NCBI GenBank assembly: GCA_964627935.1
Contig: CAZVLB010000013.1
Location: 62,001 to 126,000 of the forward strand
Reading direction: 5' to 3'
DNA length: 64,000 nucleotides
Source of the DNA: JAABVY01 sp964627935
Lineage (GTDB): Bacteria > Zixibacteria > MSB-5A5 > JAABVY01
Shown one piece after another: positions 25,520 through 34,408 of the stretch. Position numbers and translations under genes: made by a program. The first letter of the stretch is position 1. Every line of letters begins with the position of its first letter. The notes below the pieces were generated by a model. The model saw only the letters and a program-made list of their open reading frames with translations, ran no database searches and was not told the DNA's origin.

Positions 25520-27685
25520 ATGCCCCAGTCACAAACTCAAAGTCAGGATCAGGGACAGGAAAACCCGCGTCTTCTGACCCCCTCATTTAAAATCCTTGTC
25601 GATGGTCAGGCACTCAGGCCGGAGGTGGAATCGCGCGTGATTTCAATTCGGGCCGAGAGTAACCTGCAGATTCTGGATATGTTCGAAATCCGCTTATATG
25701 ATTTCGACCTGATGCTGGTTAATTCGGATGATCTGGCAATCGGCAAATCTGTGGAGCTGAAGCTGGGCTATCAGGAGAGCAATCTAATATCGGTGGCCAG
25801 CTGTGAAATAGTTTCCTGGGAACCGGAATATCCTCCCGGGGGTGCGGCATTTTTGACAGTTCGCGGTTATGATAAATCCTTCAGATTATCAAGGGAGCGC
25901 AAGAGCAGATCATTTGTGGAGATGAAGGATTCCGATATTGCGGCGCAGATCGCGCGTGAGATGAGCCTGACGCCGCATATCGACACGACCCCCGAGGTTC
26001 ATCCGTATGTTTTCCAGCGCAATCAGACCAACCTTGAGTTCCTGATGGAGCGTGCCCAGCGGATTCTGTTTGAGATGTATATCGATGGTAATGATCTTTA
26101 TTTCCGGAAACCGCAATCCGACCAGAGCCGTCAATTGAGCCTGACCTGGGGCGAATCACTGGTGTCATTTGCTCCGCGATTGTCACTTGCCAGGCAGGTT
26201 TCCAAGGTCACAGTCAGGGGCTGGGATCCCAAGACTAAGAAGGCGATTGTCGGTACAGCCGGTGGCGGGGATGAACATTCCACGCTGGGCGGTTCGCAAT
26301 CGGCGACACAGATTTCTGAATCGGCCATGGGCACTGTGGAGAGTTTTAAGGTTGACCAGCCGATACACAGCCAGGCCGAAGCGGACGCATTGGCGCGCGC
26401 TCATTTCAACCGCCTTTCGATGAATTTCATAACTGGCGAGGGGCGTGCATTGGGCGATCCCGCTATCAAGGCCGGGGCGGTTCTCGATATTGAGGGGCTG
26501 GGCGATAAGTTTTCCGGATCATATTATATTGTCAAGGCCACGCATTCATTTACAGCTTCCGGCTATGCAACATCATTTGAGGTCAAGAAAAATTCACTGG
26601 GCCGTCAGGCACAACCCCCTCCGGGAGAGGCCGAGCAGGGTCCCGAAGAAGGACAGCATTTCCTGGATATCACATTGCAGGACGTTCTGGGCGAAACGAT
26701 CAGCGGGCTGGATTATATACTGGTTGGCCCGGATGGTACCGAGTTTGCCGAGAGTGTCGGGTCGGATGGTAAGATTCATAAAGACAACCTGGCACAGGGT
26801 GAATGCCGGATCATATTCAAGCAGTTGCGCAATGCTCACTGGGAGGTTGACCAGGTCAATATCGGCGATGAGATCAGGCTGCTGGTTGATTGCCCGGGAA
26901 TCGATTCGGGCCAGTCGGTTGAGTTCAAGATATTTGAGCTGTATTCGGAAAGCGATTCCGACGCAGTGACCACATTGAATGGCACAGTCAATGAAGAGGG
27001 TCAGGCCGAAGCGACCTGGACCTACGAATATAACGAAGAGCATGACGGCACCAGGCCCAGGTTTATTTTTAATGCCAAGAACGGTTCGATGGAAGCCAAG
27101 AGCGATGTCCTTACTGTTGTGGATGTGTTCGAGGCGACATTGAGCACCGAAGAGGGTGAATTGATCATGGGCGTGGGCTATACGCTGACATTGCCGGATG
27201 GTTCAACCCGCGAGGGTACGACTGATGATGACGGCAAGATTATCGAAGAAGAGATGCCGATCGGGGATATCAGGATCAGGTTGTCGGATGGTTCGGCGCT
27301 TGAGATGAGCGAAGGCGGATCATCGGGCGGCGGTGGTGGCGGTGGAGGCACCCCCAGCAAAACCGGCGGTGGCGCAAGCAAAACCGGTGGCGGAGCCAGT
27401 AAGACCGGCGGTGGCGCAAAGAAAGCCGGAGGTGGACCAAGCAAGACCGGTGGCGGTACTCAGAAGACTGGCGGTCAGCCTAATAAAACGGGCGGCGGTA
27501 CCCAGAAGACTGGTGGTCAGCCCAATAAGACCGGTGGTGGTACCCAGAAGACTGGCGGACAGCCTAATAAAACCGGTGGCGGTACTCAGAAGACTGGCGG
27601 TCAGCCTAATAAAACAGGCGGCGGTGCCCAGAAGACTGGCGGACAACCCAACAAAACAGGCGGTGGTGGCGGAGGAAGCCATTAA
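25520..27685 (+). CDS. Phage gpD/VgrG-like spike hub with TTR-like and Ig-like modules and Lys/Gly repeat tail
   Basis: A 721-residue protein with no signal peptide. Residues ~20-360 resemble phage late control protein D, the gp27-like hub of contractile tails and injection systems (SFKILVDGQAL; GDSxxxI..S-type strands; YVFQRNQTNLEFLMERAQRI; KVTVRGWDPKTKKAIVG). Residues ~375-420 and ~540-590 look like transthyretin-like modules (LTLPDGSTREGTTDDDGKI) and the part between like an Ig-type module, combinations known on spike and effector proteins. The tail has five copies of a 14-residue Lys/Gly/Gln unit. No tube, sheath or baseplate gene is in the window. First gene of a probable operon, 14 bp before the next. 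Confidence 0.7.
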   Translation: MPQSQTQSQDQGQENPRLLTPSFKILVDGQALRPEVESRVISIRAESNLQILDMFEIRLYDFDLMLVNSDDLAIGKSVELKLGYQESNLISVASCEIVSWEPEYPPGGAAFLTVRGYDKSFRLSRERKSRSFVEMKDSDIAAQIAREMSLTPHIDTTPEVHPYVFQRNQTNLEFLMERAQRILFEMYIDGNDLYFRKPQSDQSRQLSLTWGESLVSFAPRLSLARQVSKVTVRGWDPKTKKAIVGTAGGGDEHSTLGGSQSATQISESAMGTVESFKVDQPIHSQAEADALARAHFNRLSMNFITGEGRALGDPAIKAGAVLDIEGLGDKFSGSYYIVKATHSFTASGYATSFEVKKNSLGRQAQPPPGEAEQGPEEGQHFLDITLQDVLGETISGLDYILVGPDGTEFAESVGSDGKIHKDNLAQGECRIIFKQLRNAHWEVDQVNIGDEIRLLVDCPGIDSGQSVEFKIFELYSESDSDAVTTLNGTVNEEGQAEATWTYEYNEEHDGTRPRFIFNAKNGSMEAKSDVLTVVDVFEATLSTEEGELIMGVGYTLTLPDGSTREGTTDDDGKIIEEEMPIGDIRIRLSDGSALEMSEGGSSGGGGGGGGTPSKTGGGASKTGGGASKTGGGAKKAGGGPSKTGGGTQKTGGQPNKTGGGTQKTGGQPNKTGGGTQKTGGQPNKTGGGTQKTGGQPNKTGGGAQKTGGQPNKTGGGGGGSH
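27458..27667 (+). repeat. Five tandem 42-bp coding repeats
   Basis: Exactly five in-frame 42-bp units encode xQKTGGQPNKTGGG (T in four, A in the last). Upstream, 27346-27457, shorter KTGGGAS units form an older version of the array. Copy number is likely variable. Confidence 0.85.
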
Positions 27686-27699
27686 GACAGAAAACAGTT

Positions 27700-30504
27700 A
27701 TGGATGATATAGTTCGTTCAACAGATATTGAGCATGTAGTAGCTGTACCCTCGCAGGTATTGCGGGCCTACTTTACGGTCGAGAATATCAAGCCTGGTGA
27801 TGAGGTCACGGTTGTACTTGAAACCGAGATGGTGCCCGACAACACCAATGTCAGCGTGGCTATAGTGCCCGAGGATGATCCCGATGCGGAACCGTTGAAC
27901 ACGGCCGAGGGGCAGGTCAGTTCCAATCGCTGCGAAGTTACTTTGACGCCTATGGAGGAAACCGAGGATGAGGCGACACTGGATGAGAAGCTGGGCCAGG
28001 ATCATTTTCGGACATTCATCGCACGGATCGAAATCGAGAGCCATGAGATAAACTTCGACAATCCCAGCAATCGTCTCAATATCGGTCTGCCGGGTGTGGT
28101 GATAGAATCAATCGATGAGATGTTCGCGCCGCATCATGAGGAACTGAACATAAATTACCGTTTTATAGATCTGCTGGATGAAATCAAGGGCGCCAAATTA
28201 AAAGTCTATGCCAGCAACTATAATGGCAGCAGCTATCCCGATGACGGCGCGATTGTGTATACTCGTGATCTGACTGCAGATGAACGTCGGCATGATGCGC
28301 TGGATGTGATCCGCTGGGCGGGCGATTCCAACGCCGAAGGCGGGCCATTGCAGGAATCAAATGATAACACATTCTTTATAAATCCGCTTTATTCACCCTA
28401 CACTGTGGAAATAATCTTTTCAAAGGACAACGAGGATCCCGACCAGGATTCCAATGCCAAAAAGAATTATAAACGCATCCTCGAGGATGAAAGCGAGGTC
28501 GACTGGCAGTTCAAGGTTGAATATCATTCTATTGAGATGGAGCTGGGAAGCTATCTCAATCCGGATGATATCCCTGATGCGCGTACGATTAAATGGCTGC
28601 AATGGCGATTGAACACATTGGGTTATCCCAGCGGGCCGGTGGATGGTGTCCCCGGTGCGCAGAGCGAGGTGGCCCTGCGTAATTTCCAGCGGGCGCACTG
28701 GCGCGTGCCCTGGCCGGAGGATGAGGATGCCGACCGGACGCCATTGGTTGTGGATGGTTTGCCGGGGGATTCATCTTATAGCGTGCTCGAATCGGATCAG
28801 GTGATAAAGCGCGAGCTGTTTTCGTCGGAGGCGCAGCTTTTTGATCCCAGTGCCGAGGTGAAGCTGTATACATGGGCCAATATATTCTATTCCTATCAGT
28901 CGCCGATAGAAAATGGTGAACAGGAGTGGAATAATACATTCCGCAATGAATTTTTTGACAGCCGCTTCAATCCGCGTCAGTTCCCCCGTCATGAGAAGGA
29001 AGCCCTGGTGCTGAATCGTCCACGTATTCCGATTTTAATCAGGATACTGGTCAAGGACAAGACAGGCGAACCGGTTTTTTCGCCCCGCGCTGTTGGAGAT
29101 GTGCGTGTCAATTTCCGTGTCGATGATCCGGATGAGGATATGGAAGTTACCGCGGGCTTCGAGGACAATGTTTCGCGCACCTATGTCAACCGGGCTCGTC
29201 AGGAGGTGAATCCCGCCACGGGTGACAATTGCCCTGAGGATCATGCCGGACGGCGTTCCGATGATGCCGATGAAAATTTCAAGAGCTATATCCATGTCGG
29301 CACGAAATATCCGCCTTTCGAAGCGCAGGAGGACAGTGATAAAAAAGTCGTCTATATAGAAACTCCGACAGAGGGCTGGGCCATGGGTATGGCCGGATTT
29401 TTCTTCAGGCCCTCCTATCAGGCCGGCGATAATTTCAAGCTGAAAGCCGAACTTGATTTCGAGGGTCATGACAATGAGGAAAACATCGAGTTCCAGGAAT
29501 CATTCCGGGCCGAAAGCGCGAAAATTACCAACTGGCGCAAGATGAAACTGGCCGCGCATCTGGCCTTTGGAAGCCGTCAGGAACGCGAGGGCGAGGACAA
29601 CCGGGTCTCGGATATTGTCAGGCGCGGATTGGATTATTTTCAGAAGGCCTTTATTGAATTCGATGATCCTGAATTCACCGGCTCAGTGGAGCAGTTCCTG
29701 AGTGAGGATGAGTACAAGCAGGTTGTGGAAGATACCAACGAATTCAGCGATGAACAGAAGAACAACATACAGTACAGGCCCGATGATTTTATTTATCCGC
29801 TGGATGTGCGGGAGCAGAATGACGGTGAGGAACCGCGTGACTATACGCGCACGATTCGCGGAGAGGTGCGTGATTTCTGCGACAACTCATTGGAGACACT
29901 GGGAAAGACAATTATAAATAATATTCGTAAGAAATGCCGTGAGGGCGCGGTGATGATCGATTTCCAGGCCGGGCCATTGCTGGAGGTCTACCGCAACAAG
30001 GGCGAAGATGATGAAGAGCTGATCACGGATGATTATATGCCCGGCTCGTATTGCATCGGTCTGCCCAACGGCCTGGTTTATCTGGATATCTATTATGATG
30101 AGAGACGGGACTGCCCGCTTGATTTCCTGATCGCTCATGAGCTCGGACATACATGCTTCCTGATGCATTGGGAGAACGCATCCACCGGAACACTGTCTGA
30201 CGAAGACAATTATGAGGCGGTTGAGAATTTCCGGAGCAATGTTGATGATCATGACCACAATTGCATGATTTGTGCGATGAGTTACCCGATCGATCTGGGA
30301 GTGTTTCCTGCGCCTCCCGATGATCTTGAACTGGAGGGCACGGAGATAGGCAGTCGCGGCGATTATATCGACTTTATCAGAAATAAGGGACAGGATCATA
30401 TCCGTTTTCATCAACTGGCGGAAAATTACAGCCCCGAGTTTTGCGGAAAGTGTTTGCTCAAGCTTCGTGGCTGGGCGGTAAAAGAACTCCCGCAGCAGTA
30501 TTGA
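27700..30504 (+). CDS. Metzincin-like metalloprotease with peptidoglycan-binding domain
   Basis: 934 residues, no signal peptide. The N-terminal ~120 residues resemble the Ig-like modules of spike and effector proteins. Residues ~295-335 are a peptidoglycan-binding type 1 domain (WLQWRLNTLGYPSGPVDGVPG, FQRAH). Near the C-terminus HELGHTCFLMH (H813-H823) gives the three zinc His of a metzincin, though the usual Gly of HExxHxxGxxH is Phe, and a Met-turn candidate follows at M860 (CAMSYP). A late FCGKCLLKLRGW block adds Cys pairs. Start ATG 14 bp after the hub gene. An injected or phage-like cell-wall/protein-targeting effector is inference; protease activity is unproven. Confidence 0.65.
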   Translation: MDDIVRSTDIEHVVAVPSQVLRAYFTVENIKPGDEVTVVLETEMVPDNTNVSVAIVPEDDPDAEPLNTAEGQVSSNRCEVTLTPMEETEDEATLDEKLGQDHFRTFIARIEIESHEINFDNPSNRLNIGLPGVVIESIDEMFAPHHEELNINYRFIDLLDEIKGAKLKVYASNYNGSSYPDDGAIVYTRDLTADERRHDALDVIRWAGDSNAEGGPLQESNDNTFFINPLYSPYTVEIIFSKDNEDPDQDSNAKKNYKRILEDESEVDWQFKVEYHSIEMELGSYLNPDDIPDARTIKWLQWRLNTLGYPSGPVDGVPGAQSEVALRNFQRAHWRVPWPEDEDADRTPLVVDGLPGDSSYSVLESDQVIKRELFSSEAQLFDPSAEVKLYTWANIFYSYQSPIENGEQEWNNTFRNEFFDSRFNPRQFPRHEKEALVLNRPRIPILIRILVKDKTGEPVFSPRAVGDVRVNFRVDDPDEDMEVTAGFEDNVSRTYVNRARQEVNPATGDNCPEDHAGRRSDDADENFKSYIHVGTKYPPFEAQEDSDKKVVYIETPTEGWAMGMAGFFFRPSYQAGDNFKLKAELDFEGHDNEENIEFQESFRAESAKITNWRKMKLAAHLAFGSRQEREGEDNRVSDIVRRGLDYFQKAFIEFDDPEFTGSVEQFLSEDEYKQVVEDTNEFSDEQKNNIQYRPDDFIYPLDVREQNDGEEPRDYTRTIRGEVRDFCDNSLETLGKTIINNIRKKCREGAVMIDFQAGPLLEVYRNKGEDDEELITDDYMPGSYCIGLPNGLVYLDIYYDERRDCPLDFLIAHELGHTCFLMHWENASTGTLSDEDNYEAVENFRSNVDDHDHNCMICAMSYPIDLGVFPAPPDDLELEGTEIGSRGDYIDFIRNKGQDHIRFHQLAENYSPEFCGKCLLKLRGWAVKELPQQY

Positions 30505-30515
30505 GGAATTAGCAG

Positions 30516-31934
30516 ATGGCGCTGACATTGAACATATCGACCAATAAGAAGGAGTATCGTCCGGGCGAATCGATCCTGGCCGAGATGGTGCTGGAAAACA
30601 ACAGCAGTTCGGCCGAGACCGTACCGGAATTTACATTCAACTCCGATAATACCTCGATTATTGTGCTGAATGCTGAGAAACGTGCGATTGCCACGGTTGA
30701 TGATTATACATTGCAACTTCGGCTGGGATATGATATGACCGAAAGGATCGATGCGCCGGCTGACGAACTCAAGCCGGGAATGAAACGCAGGACGGTCTGG
30801 GACCTGACCAGCTATATCCGCATACTAAAAAAAGGTATGTATTCCCTGCATGCCCGTTTCAAATACCCCGGTGATGAAATTTTATCCGAGCCGTGTGAAT
30901 TTGAAATCCTGGATGGTGATGCGCGGGGTCTCAATCATGCCTGGCATATGCGTCGGGGGGCACGCAAGTTCTGTCATCTGGTTTACTATGACAGTAAAGA
31001 GCTGTTCAACATGAAAGGCTATGGCAATAACCCGGAAGTCACAAAGTATAATCTGCCGTTAAAAAGCGAGTACCTGTCGGAAAGGATCGTGCCGTCCCGT
31101 TCATGCTATGACGGGGATGATTATCAATTGCGTCTTGTAGGTATGAATAAAAAGGACCTGATCGGAATAGCTGTCGAAAAAGATGAAATCAAATCGGATC
31201 TGGAGGTTGTCAAGCTATCCGGTGATGTCGCCTTTGACGGAGTTTATGAAACCTGTAAGCAGGATCTGATCGTGCCCGAGGTGTTCATTCAGGATGGCAG
31301 TGGCAGGCTGCGATTTCATGTCTTTGATAAATCCGGAAAGAAAACTGCTGAAAAGACTATCGATGTGGGTGCGGACTGCGAGGTTTATGATGCGCGCGCG
31401 TACCGTGGGGGCGAGTATCTTCTGGTCTACTGCGAGGGTAAGGGCAAAGGCAATGATATTTATTCCGCCTTTGCGACAAAGCCCGACCTGTCTGACCTGA
31501 AACAGACCCGCCTGCTGGGTTCCAGCAAAAATTTCAGTGATGCGCTCTTACCGCCCGGCACAAAAATGCCGAAGGAATTTTATGCCGTGGCATTTGATCC
31601 GGAGCCGAAGGAGCTGATGATCTACACTGTCAACCTCGATCCGGATATCAAGACCAATGCGCCTCCCAAGCAGATACTGGAGACTAAGGGCGCTTTGCAG
31701 TATCTGGATTTTGCCATGGAGAAAAATGGCGCGATGTATCTGTTGTTTATCGAGGATGACCATAAGCTTCTGTTCTACAATCAATCATTGAACGAATTCC
31801 GCATGATTACCGGGGATAAATTTGATGATGCGCAGTTGATCATCACCGAGCGCCATGGTGTCTTTGCGGCTTATATCGACAAAGACAGGCTGGTTCGTTT
31901 CAAGCATCTGGAGTTTAAGGCTGAAGTACACTGA
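30516..31934 (+). CDS. Unknown protein with N-terminal Ig-like domain and propeller-like repeats
   Basis: 472 residues, no signal peptide, no membrane segment. GAGGA lies 8 nt before the ATG. Residues ~1-130 look like an Ig-like sandwich (LNISTNKKEYRPGESILAEM ... YSLHARFKYPGDEILSE). The remainder is beta-rich with recurrent hydrophobic-acidic strands (VFIQDGSGRLRFHVFDKSGK; FYAVAFDPEPKELMIYTV; MYLLFIEDDHKLLFYN) suggestive of propeller blades. I recognise no family. It is 11 bp after the metalloprotease and its stop overlaps the xseA start (TGATG). It may be an immunity, adaptor or binding partner of the two upstream proteins; this is speculation from position. Confidence 0.65.
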   Translation: MALTLNISTNKKEYRPGESILAEMVLENNSSSAETVPEFTFNSDNTSIIVLNAEKRAIATVDDYTLQLRLGYDMTERIDAPADELKPGMKRRTVWDLTSYIRILKKGMYSLHARFKYPGDEILSEPCEFEILDGDARGLNHAWHMRRGARKFCHLVYYDSKELFNMKGYGNNPEVTKYNLPLKSEYLSERIVPSRSCYDGDDYQLRLVGMNKKDLIGIAVEKDEIKSDLEVVKLSGDVAFDGVYETCKQDLIVPEVFIQDGSGRLRFHVFDKSGKKTAEKTIDVGADCEVYDARAYRGGEYLLVYCEGKGKGNDIYSAFATKPDLSDLKQTRLLGSSKNFSDALLPPGTKMPKEFYAVAFDPEPKELMIYTVNLDPDIKTNAPPKQILETKGALQYLDFAMEKNGAMYLLFIEDDHKLLFYNQSLNEFRMITGDKFDDAQLIITERHGVFAAYIDKDRLVRFKHLEFKAEVH

Positions 31935-33139
31935 TGGAAGAACAGATACTCACCGTTAGTCAGATCACAGATTTAATCAAGGGTCAACTGGAAGAATCAT
32001 TTCCGGGGGTATGGGTTACGGGCGAGATTTCCAATTATCTTCATCATTCATCGGGGCACAGATATTTTACATTGAAAGACAGCGGGGCGCAGATTAAATG
32101 TGTGATCTGGAAATTTGTCGGACAGCATCTGGCGGTTGAACCTGAGAATGGCATGAAGGTCAAGCTGTTTGGAGATGTCACGGTTTATCCCAAAGGGGGA
32201 GCTTATCAGATTCGTGTCAGCAGGGTGATGCCTCTGGGAGTGGGCGACCTGGAGGCGCAGTTTCAGATATTGAAGGAAAAGCTGTATGAAGAGGGGCTTT
32301 TTGATGAAGAGTATAAGAAACCGATACCGCAGTTTCCATTATCGATAGGAATTGTGACCTCGCCCACCGGGGCGGCGATCCGCGATATGATCAATATCCT
32401 CATGCGCCGTGCGCCCTGGGTGAAGATCATCCTGGTGCCGGTTCATGTGCAGGGGGATGGCGCGGCGGAGGAGATCGCGCATGCAATCGATATGTTCAAC
32501 CGTTATGGCAGGGTGGATTTGATAATTGCCGGGCGGGGCGGGGGATCATTGGAGGATCTGTGGGCCTTCAATGAGGAGGTCACGGCCCGTGCGATTTATG
32601 CCTCTGAAATACCGGTAATATCTGCTGTGGGTCATCAGGTCGATTTTACCATTGCTGATTTTACGGCAGATCTTCGCGCACCCACGCCCTCGGCCGCGGC
32701 GGAGCTTGCGGTGCCGGATATTCTCGATCTGCGTGCTTATCTTGCCAAGACTCGCGCCAAGTTATCACGCGGGGCGTTGACATATATCGAGCTGGCCCGC
32801 GAGAAGTTGACCGGGTTGCAGAGGTCCCCTGTTTTCAGGAGGCCGCTGGAATTTATCTATATGCGCCAGCAGGAACTGGATGATCTTCGTGCACGGATGT
32901 TAAAGCAAAGCGGCTTATATGTTCGCGACAGGAAGAATGAACTGAAGAGCATATCCGACAGGCTGGTTGCCCTGTCGCCATTGGCCATATTATCACGCGG
33001 ATATGCTGTAGTCAGGTCTGATGACGGCTCGATAATCCGCGACGCAAATGAGACCTCAGAGGGCAGGAAGCTTAAAATCCGTCTGCACAAGGGCGGGCTT
33101 GAGTCGACGGTGGATCGGGTTATTTCAGAAAGCGATTGA
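31934..33139 (+). CDS. xseA: Exodeoxyribonuclease VII large subunit
   Basis: With XseB it degrades single-stranded DNA to short oligonucleotides. The 401-residue product has the N-terminal OB-fold (ILTVSQITDLIKGQLEESF; YFTLKDSGAQIKCVIWK), the catalytic domain (GIVTSPTGAAIRDM; DLIIAGRGGGSLEDLWAFNE; ISAVGHQVDFTIAD) and the coiled-coil C-terminal part with PLAILSRGYAV. ATG overlaps the upstream stop by one base, so it is translationally coupled to the unknown gene, and xseB follows. Confidence 0.96.
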   Translation: MEEQILTVSQITDLIKGQLEESFPGVWVTGEISNYLHHSSGHRYFTLKDSGAQIKCVIWKFVGQHLAVEPENGMKVKLFGDVTVYPKGGAYQIRVSRVMPLGVGDLEAQFQILKEKLYEEGLFDEEYKKPIPQFPLSIGIVTSPTGAAIRDMINILMRRAPWVKIILVPVHVQGDGAAEEIAHAIDMFNRYGRVDLIIAGRGGGSLEDLWAFNEEVTARAIYASEIPVISAVGHQVDFTIADFTADLRAPTPSAAAELAVPDILDLRAYLAKTRAKLSRGALTYIELAREKLTGLQRSPVFRRPLEFIYMRQQELDDLRARMLKQSGLYVRDRKNELKSISDRLVALSPLAILSRGYAVVRSDDGSIIRDANETSEGRKLKIRLHKGGLESTVDRVISESD

Positions 33140-33189
33140 CTTGACCAGGTTTCTGCGATAAGTTTGACAGATACTCGACGAGGACAGAT

Positions 33190-33453
33190 ATGCCGGAAAA
33201 AAATAAAGCTGAAAAGATCGATTTCAGGGGCGGTATGGAACGCCTGGAGGAGATCGTTGACGAACTCGAGAGCGGCGAGGTCGATCTCGAGGACGCATTG
33301 AAGATTTTCGAGGAAGGTATAAAAATTTCCAAGCAACTTTCCGGACGGCTTGAAAAGGCAGAAAAGCAGATTCGCAAGCTGGTGGAGAAGTCCGACGGAA
33401 GTGTGGAAACGGAGCTATTCGAGGAGATCGAGGATCACGACGAAACACTATAA
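33190..33453 (+). CDS. xseB: Exodeoxyribonuclease VII small subunit
   Basis: 87 residues, typical length. The family block is clear: FRGGMERLEEIVDELESGEV and LEDALKIFEEGIKI, two helices that bind the XseA coiled coil. The C-terminus is acidic. ATG lies 50 bp after xseA; the stop is 10 bp before my preferred start of the prenyl synthase. Confidence 0.93.
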   Translation: MPEKNKAEKIDFRGGMERLEEIVDELESGEVDLEDALKIFEEGIKISKQLSGRLEKAEKQIRKLVEKSDGSVETELFEEIEDHDETL

Positions 33454-33463
33454 ACTTGACCCG

Positions 33464-34324
33464 GTGTGGGAGAAGCGCTTCAGTGAGAAGCGTAAACTGA
33501 TCAACCTCTGGTTGGAAAAGCTATTGCCGCCGGAGGATTCGGTGCCGCAGTCCCTGCATGAAGCCATGCGCTACAGTGTCATGGCCGGCGGAAAACGTCT
33601 GCGTCCCATGCTGACCATGTATGCCTATGAGCTTTCCGGCAAGAACTGCGAGGATATCGCCAAACCGGCCTGTGCCCTTGAGTATATTCATACATACTCC
33701 CTGATTCATGATGATCTGCCGTGTATGGATGATGACGATCTTCGTCGCGGCAAGCCCACGGTTCACAAGAAATTCAATGAGGCGATTGCGGTTCTGGCCG
33801 GCGATGCGCTGCATGCTTATGCCTTCGAGCTTCTGGCATCCTGGGGCGATTCGCTTATTGTCAGCGAAGTGGCTAAGGCGATCGGCACCTACGGTATGCT
33901 GGGCGGGCAGATTTGCGATATACTGGCCGAGAACTCGGAAATCGACCTGGAGACGGTCAGGAATATCCATACCCGCAAGACCGCGGCCCTGATTCATGCG
34001 GCCTTGAAAATCGGCGCCATGATGGGCGGTTTGCATGAATCCGACATGGTTTATATATCGAGCTATGGAAAAAAGATCGGCCTGGCATTTCAGATCGTCG
34101 ATGATATCCTTGATGTCACCTCAGATACGGAAACATTGGGCAAGACAGCCGGCAAGGATGATATAAGCGGCAAGGCGACATATCCGCGGGCAATCGGCCT
34201 GGATGAGTCGCGCAGGATAGCCGAGGAATTGATTGTCTCCGCCCATGAAGACATTGCCCGCTTGAGCATGCCGGCCGAGGTTTTCGCTGTGCTGGCCGAT
34301 TTGATTCTTTCGCGCCAGTATTGA
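33464..34324 (+). CDS. ispA: Polyprenyl (farnesyl/geranylgeranyl) diphosphate synthase
   Basis: Condenses isopentenyl diphosphate with allylic diphosphates. First aspartate-rich motif DDLPCMDDDDLRRGKPT (bacterial type with insertion), second motif FQIVDDILD, plus GGKRLRPML near the N-terminus. The frame is open back to 33350 inside xseB, but the extension is basic and frame-shadow-like; GTG 33464 gives MWEKRFSEKRKL and 286 residues, the usual size. No good Shine-Dalgarno supports either this or GTG 33401, so the exact start is uncertain. xseA-xseB-ispA is a common order. The product chain length cannot be read here. Confidence 0.88.
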   Translation: MWEKRFSEKRKLINLWLEKLLPPEDSVPQSLHEAMRYSVMAGGKRLRPMLTMYAYELSGKNCEDIAKPACALEYIHTYSLIHDDLPCMDDDDLRRGKPTVHKKFNEAIAVLAGDALHAYAFELLASWGDSLIVSEVAKAIGTYGMLGGQICDILAENSEIDLETVRNIHTRKTAALIHAALKIGAMMGGLHESDMVYISSYGKKIGLAFQIVDDILDVTSDTETLGKTAGKDDISGKATYPRAIGLDESRRIAEELIVSAHEDIARLSMPAEVFAVLADLILSRQY

Positions 34325-34371
34325 TCCGCCCCGGACATATCAGGTCCATTTTATCAGCATAACTTCAATCC

Positions 34372-34401
34372 TTGACAAAGCGTATTCTTTAATATTATAT
34401 G
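34372..34401 (+). promoter_or_regulatory. Candidate nadK promoter, nearly leaderless
   Basis: TTGACA at 34372 and TATATG at 34396-34401 (18-bp spacing; TATTAT at 34393 is an alternative). The start point would fall about 34405-34409, at or next to the nadK ATG, and no Shine-Dalgarno is present. Confidence 0.45.
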
Positions 34402-34408
34402 ATCAGCT

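Noticed and set aside
33350..33463. Long N-terminal extension of the prenyl synthase inside xseB
   Set aside because: Basic, low-similarity sequence in a shifted frame of xseB; family members start near the GTG at 33464.
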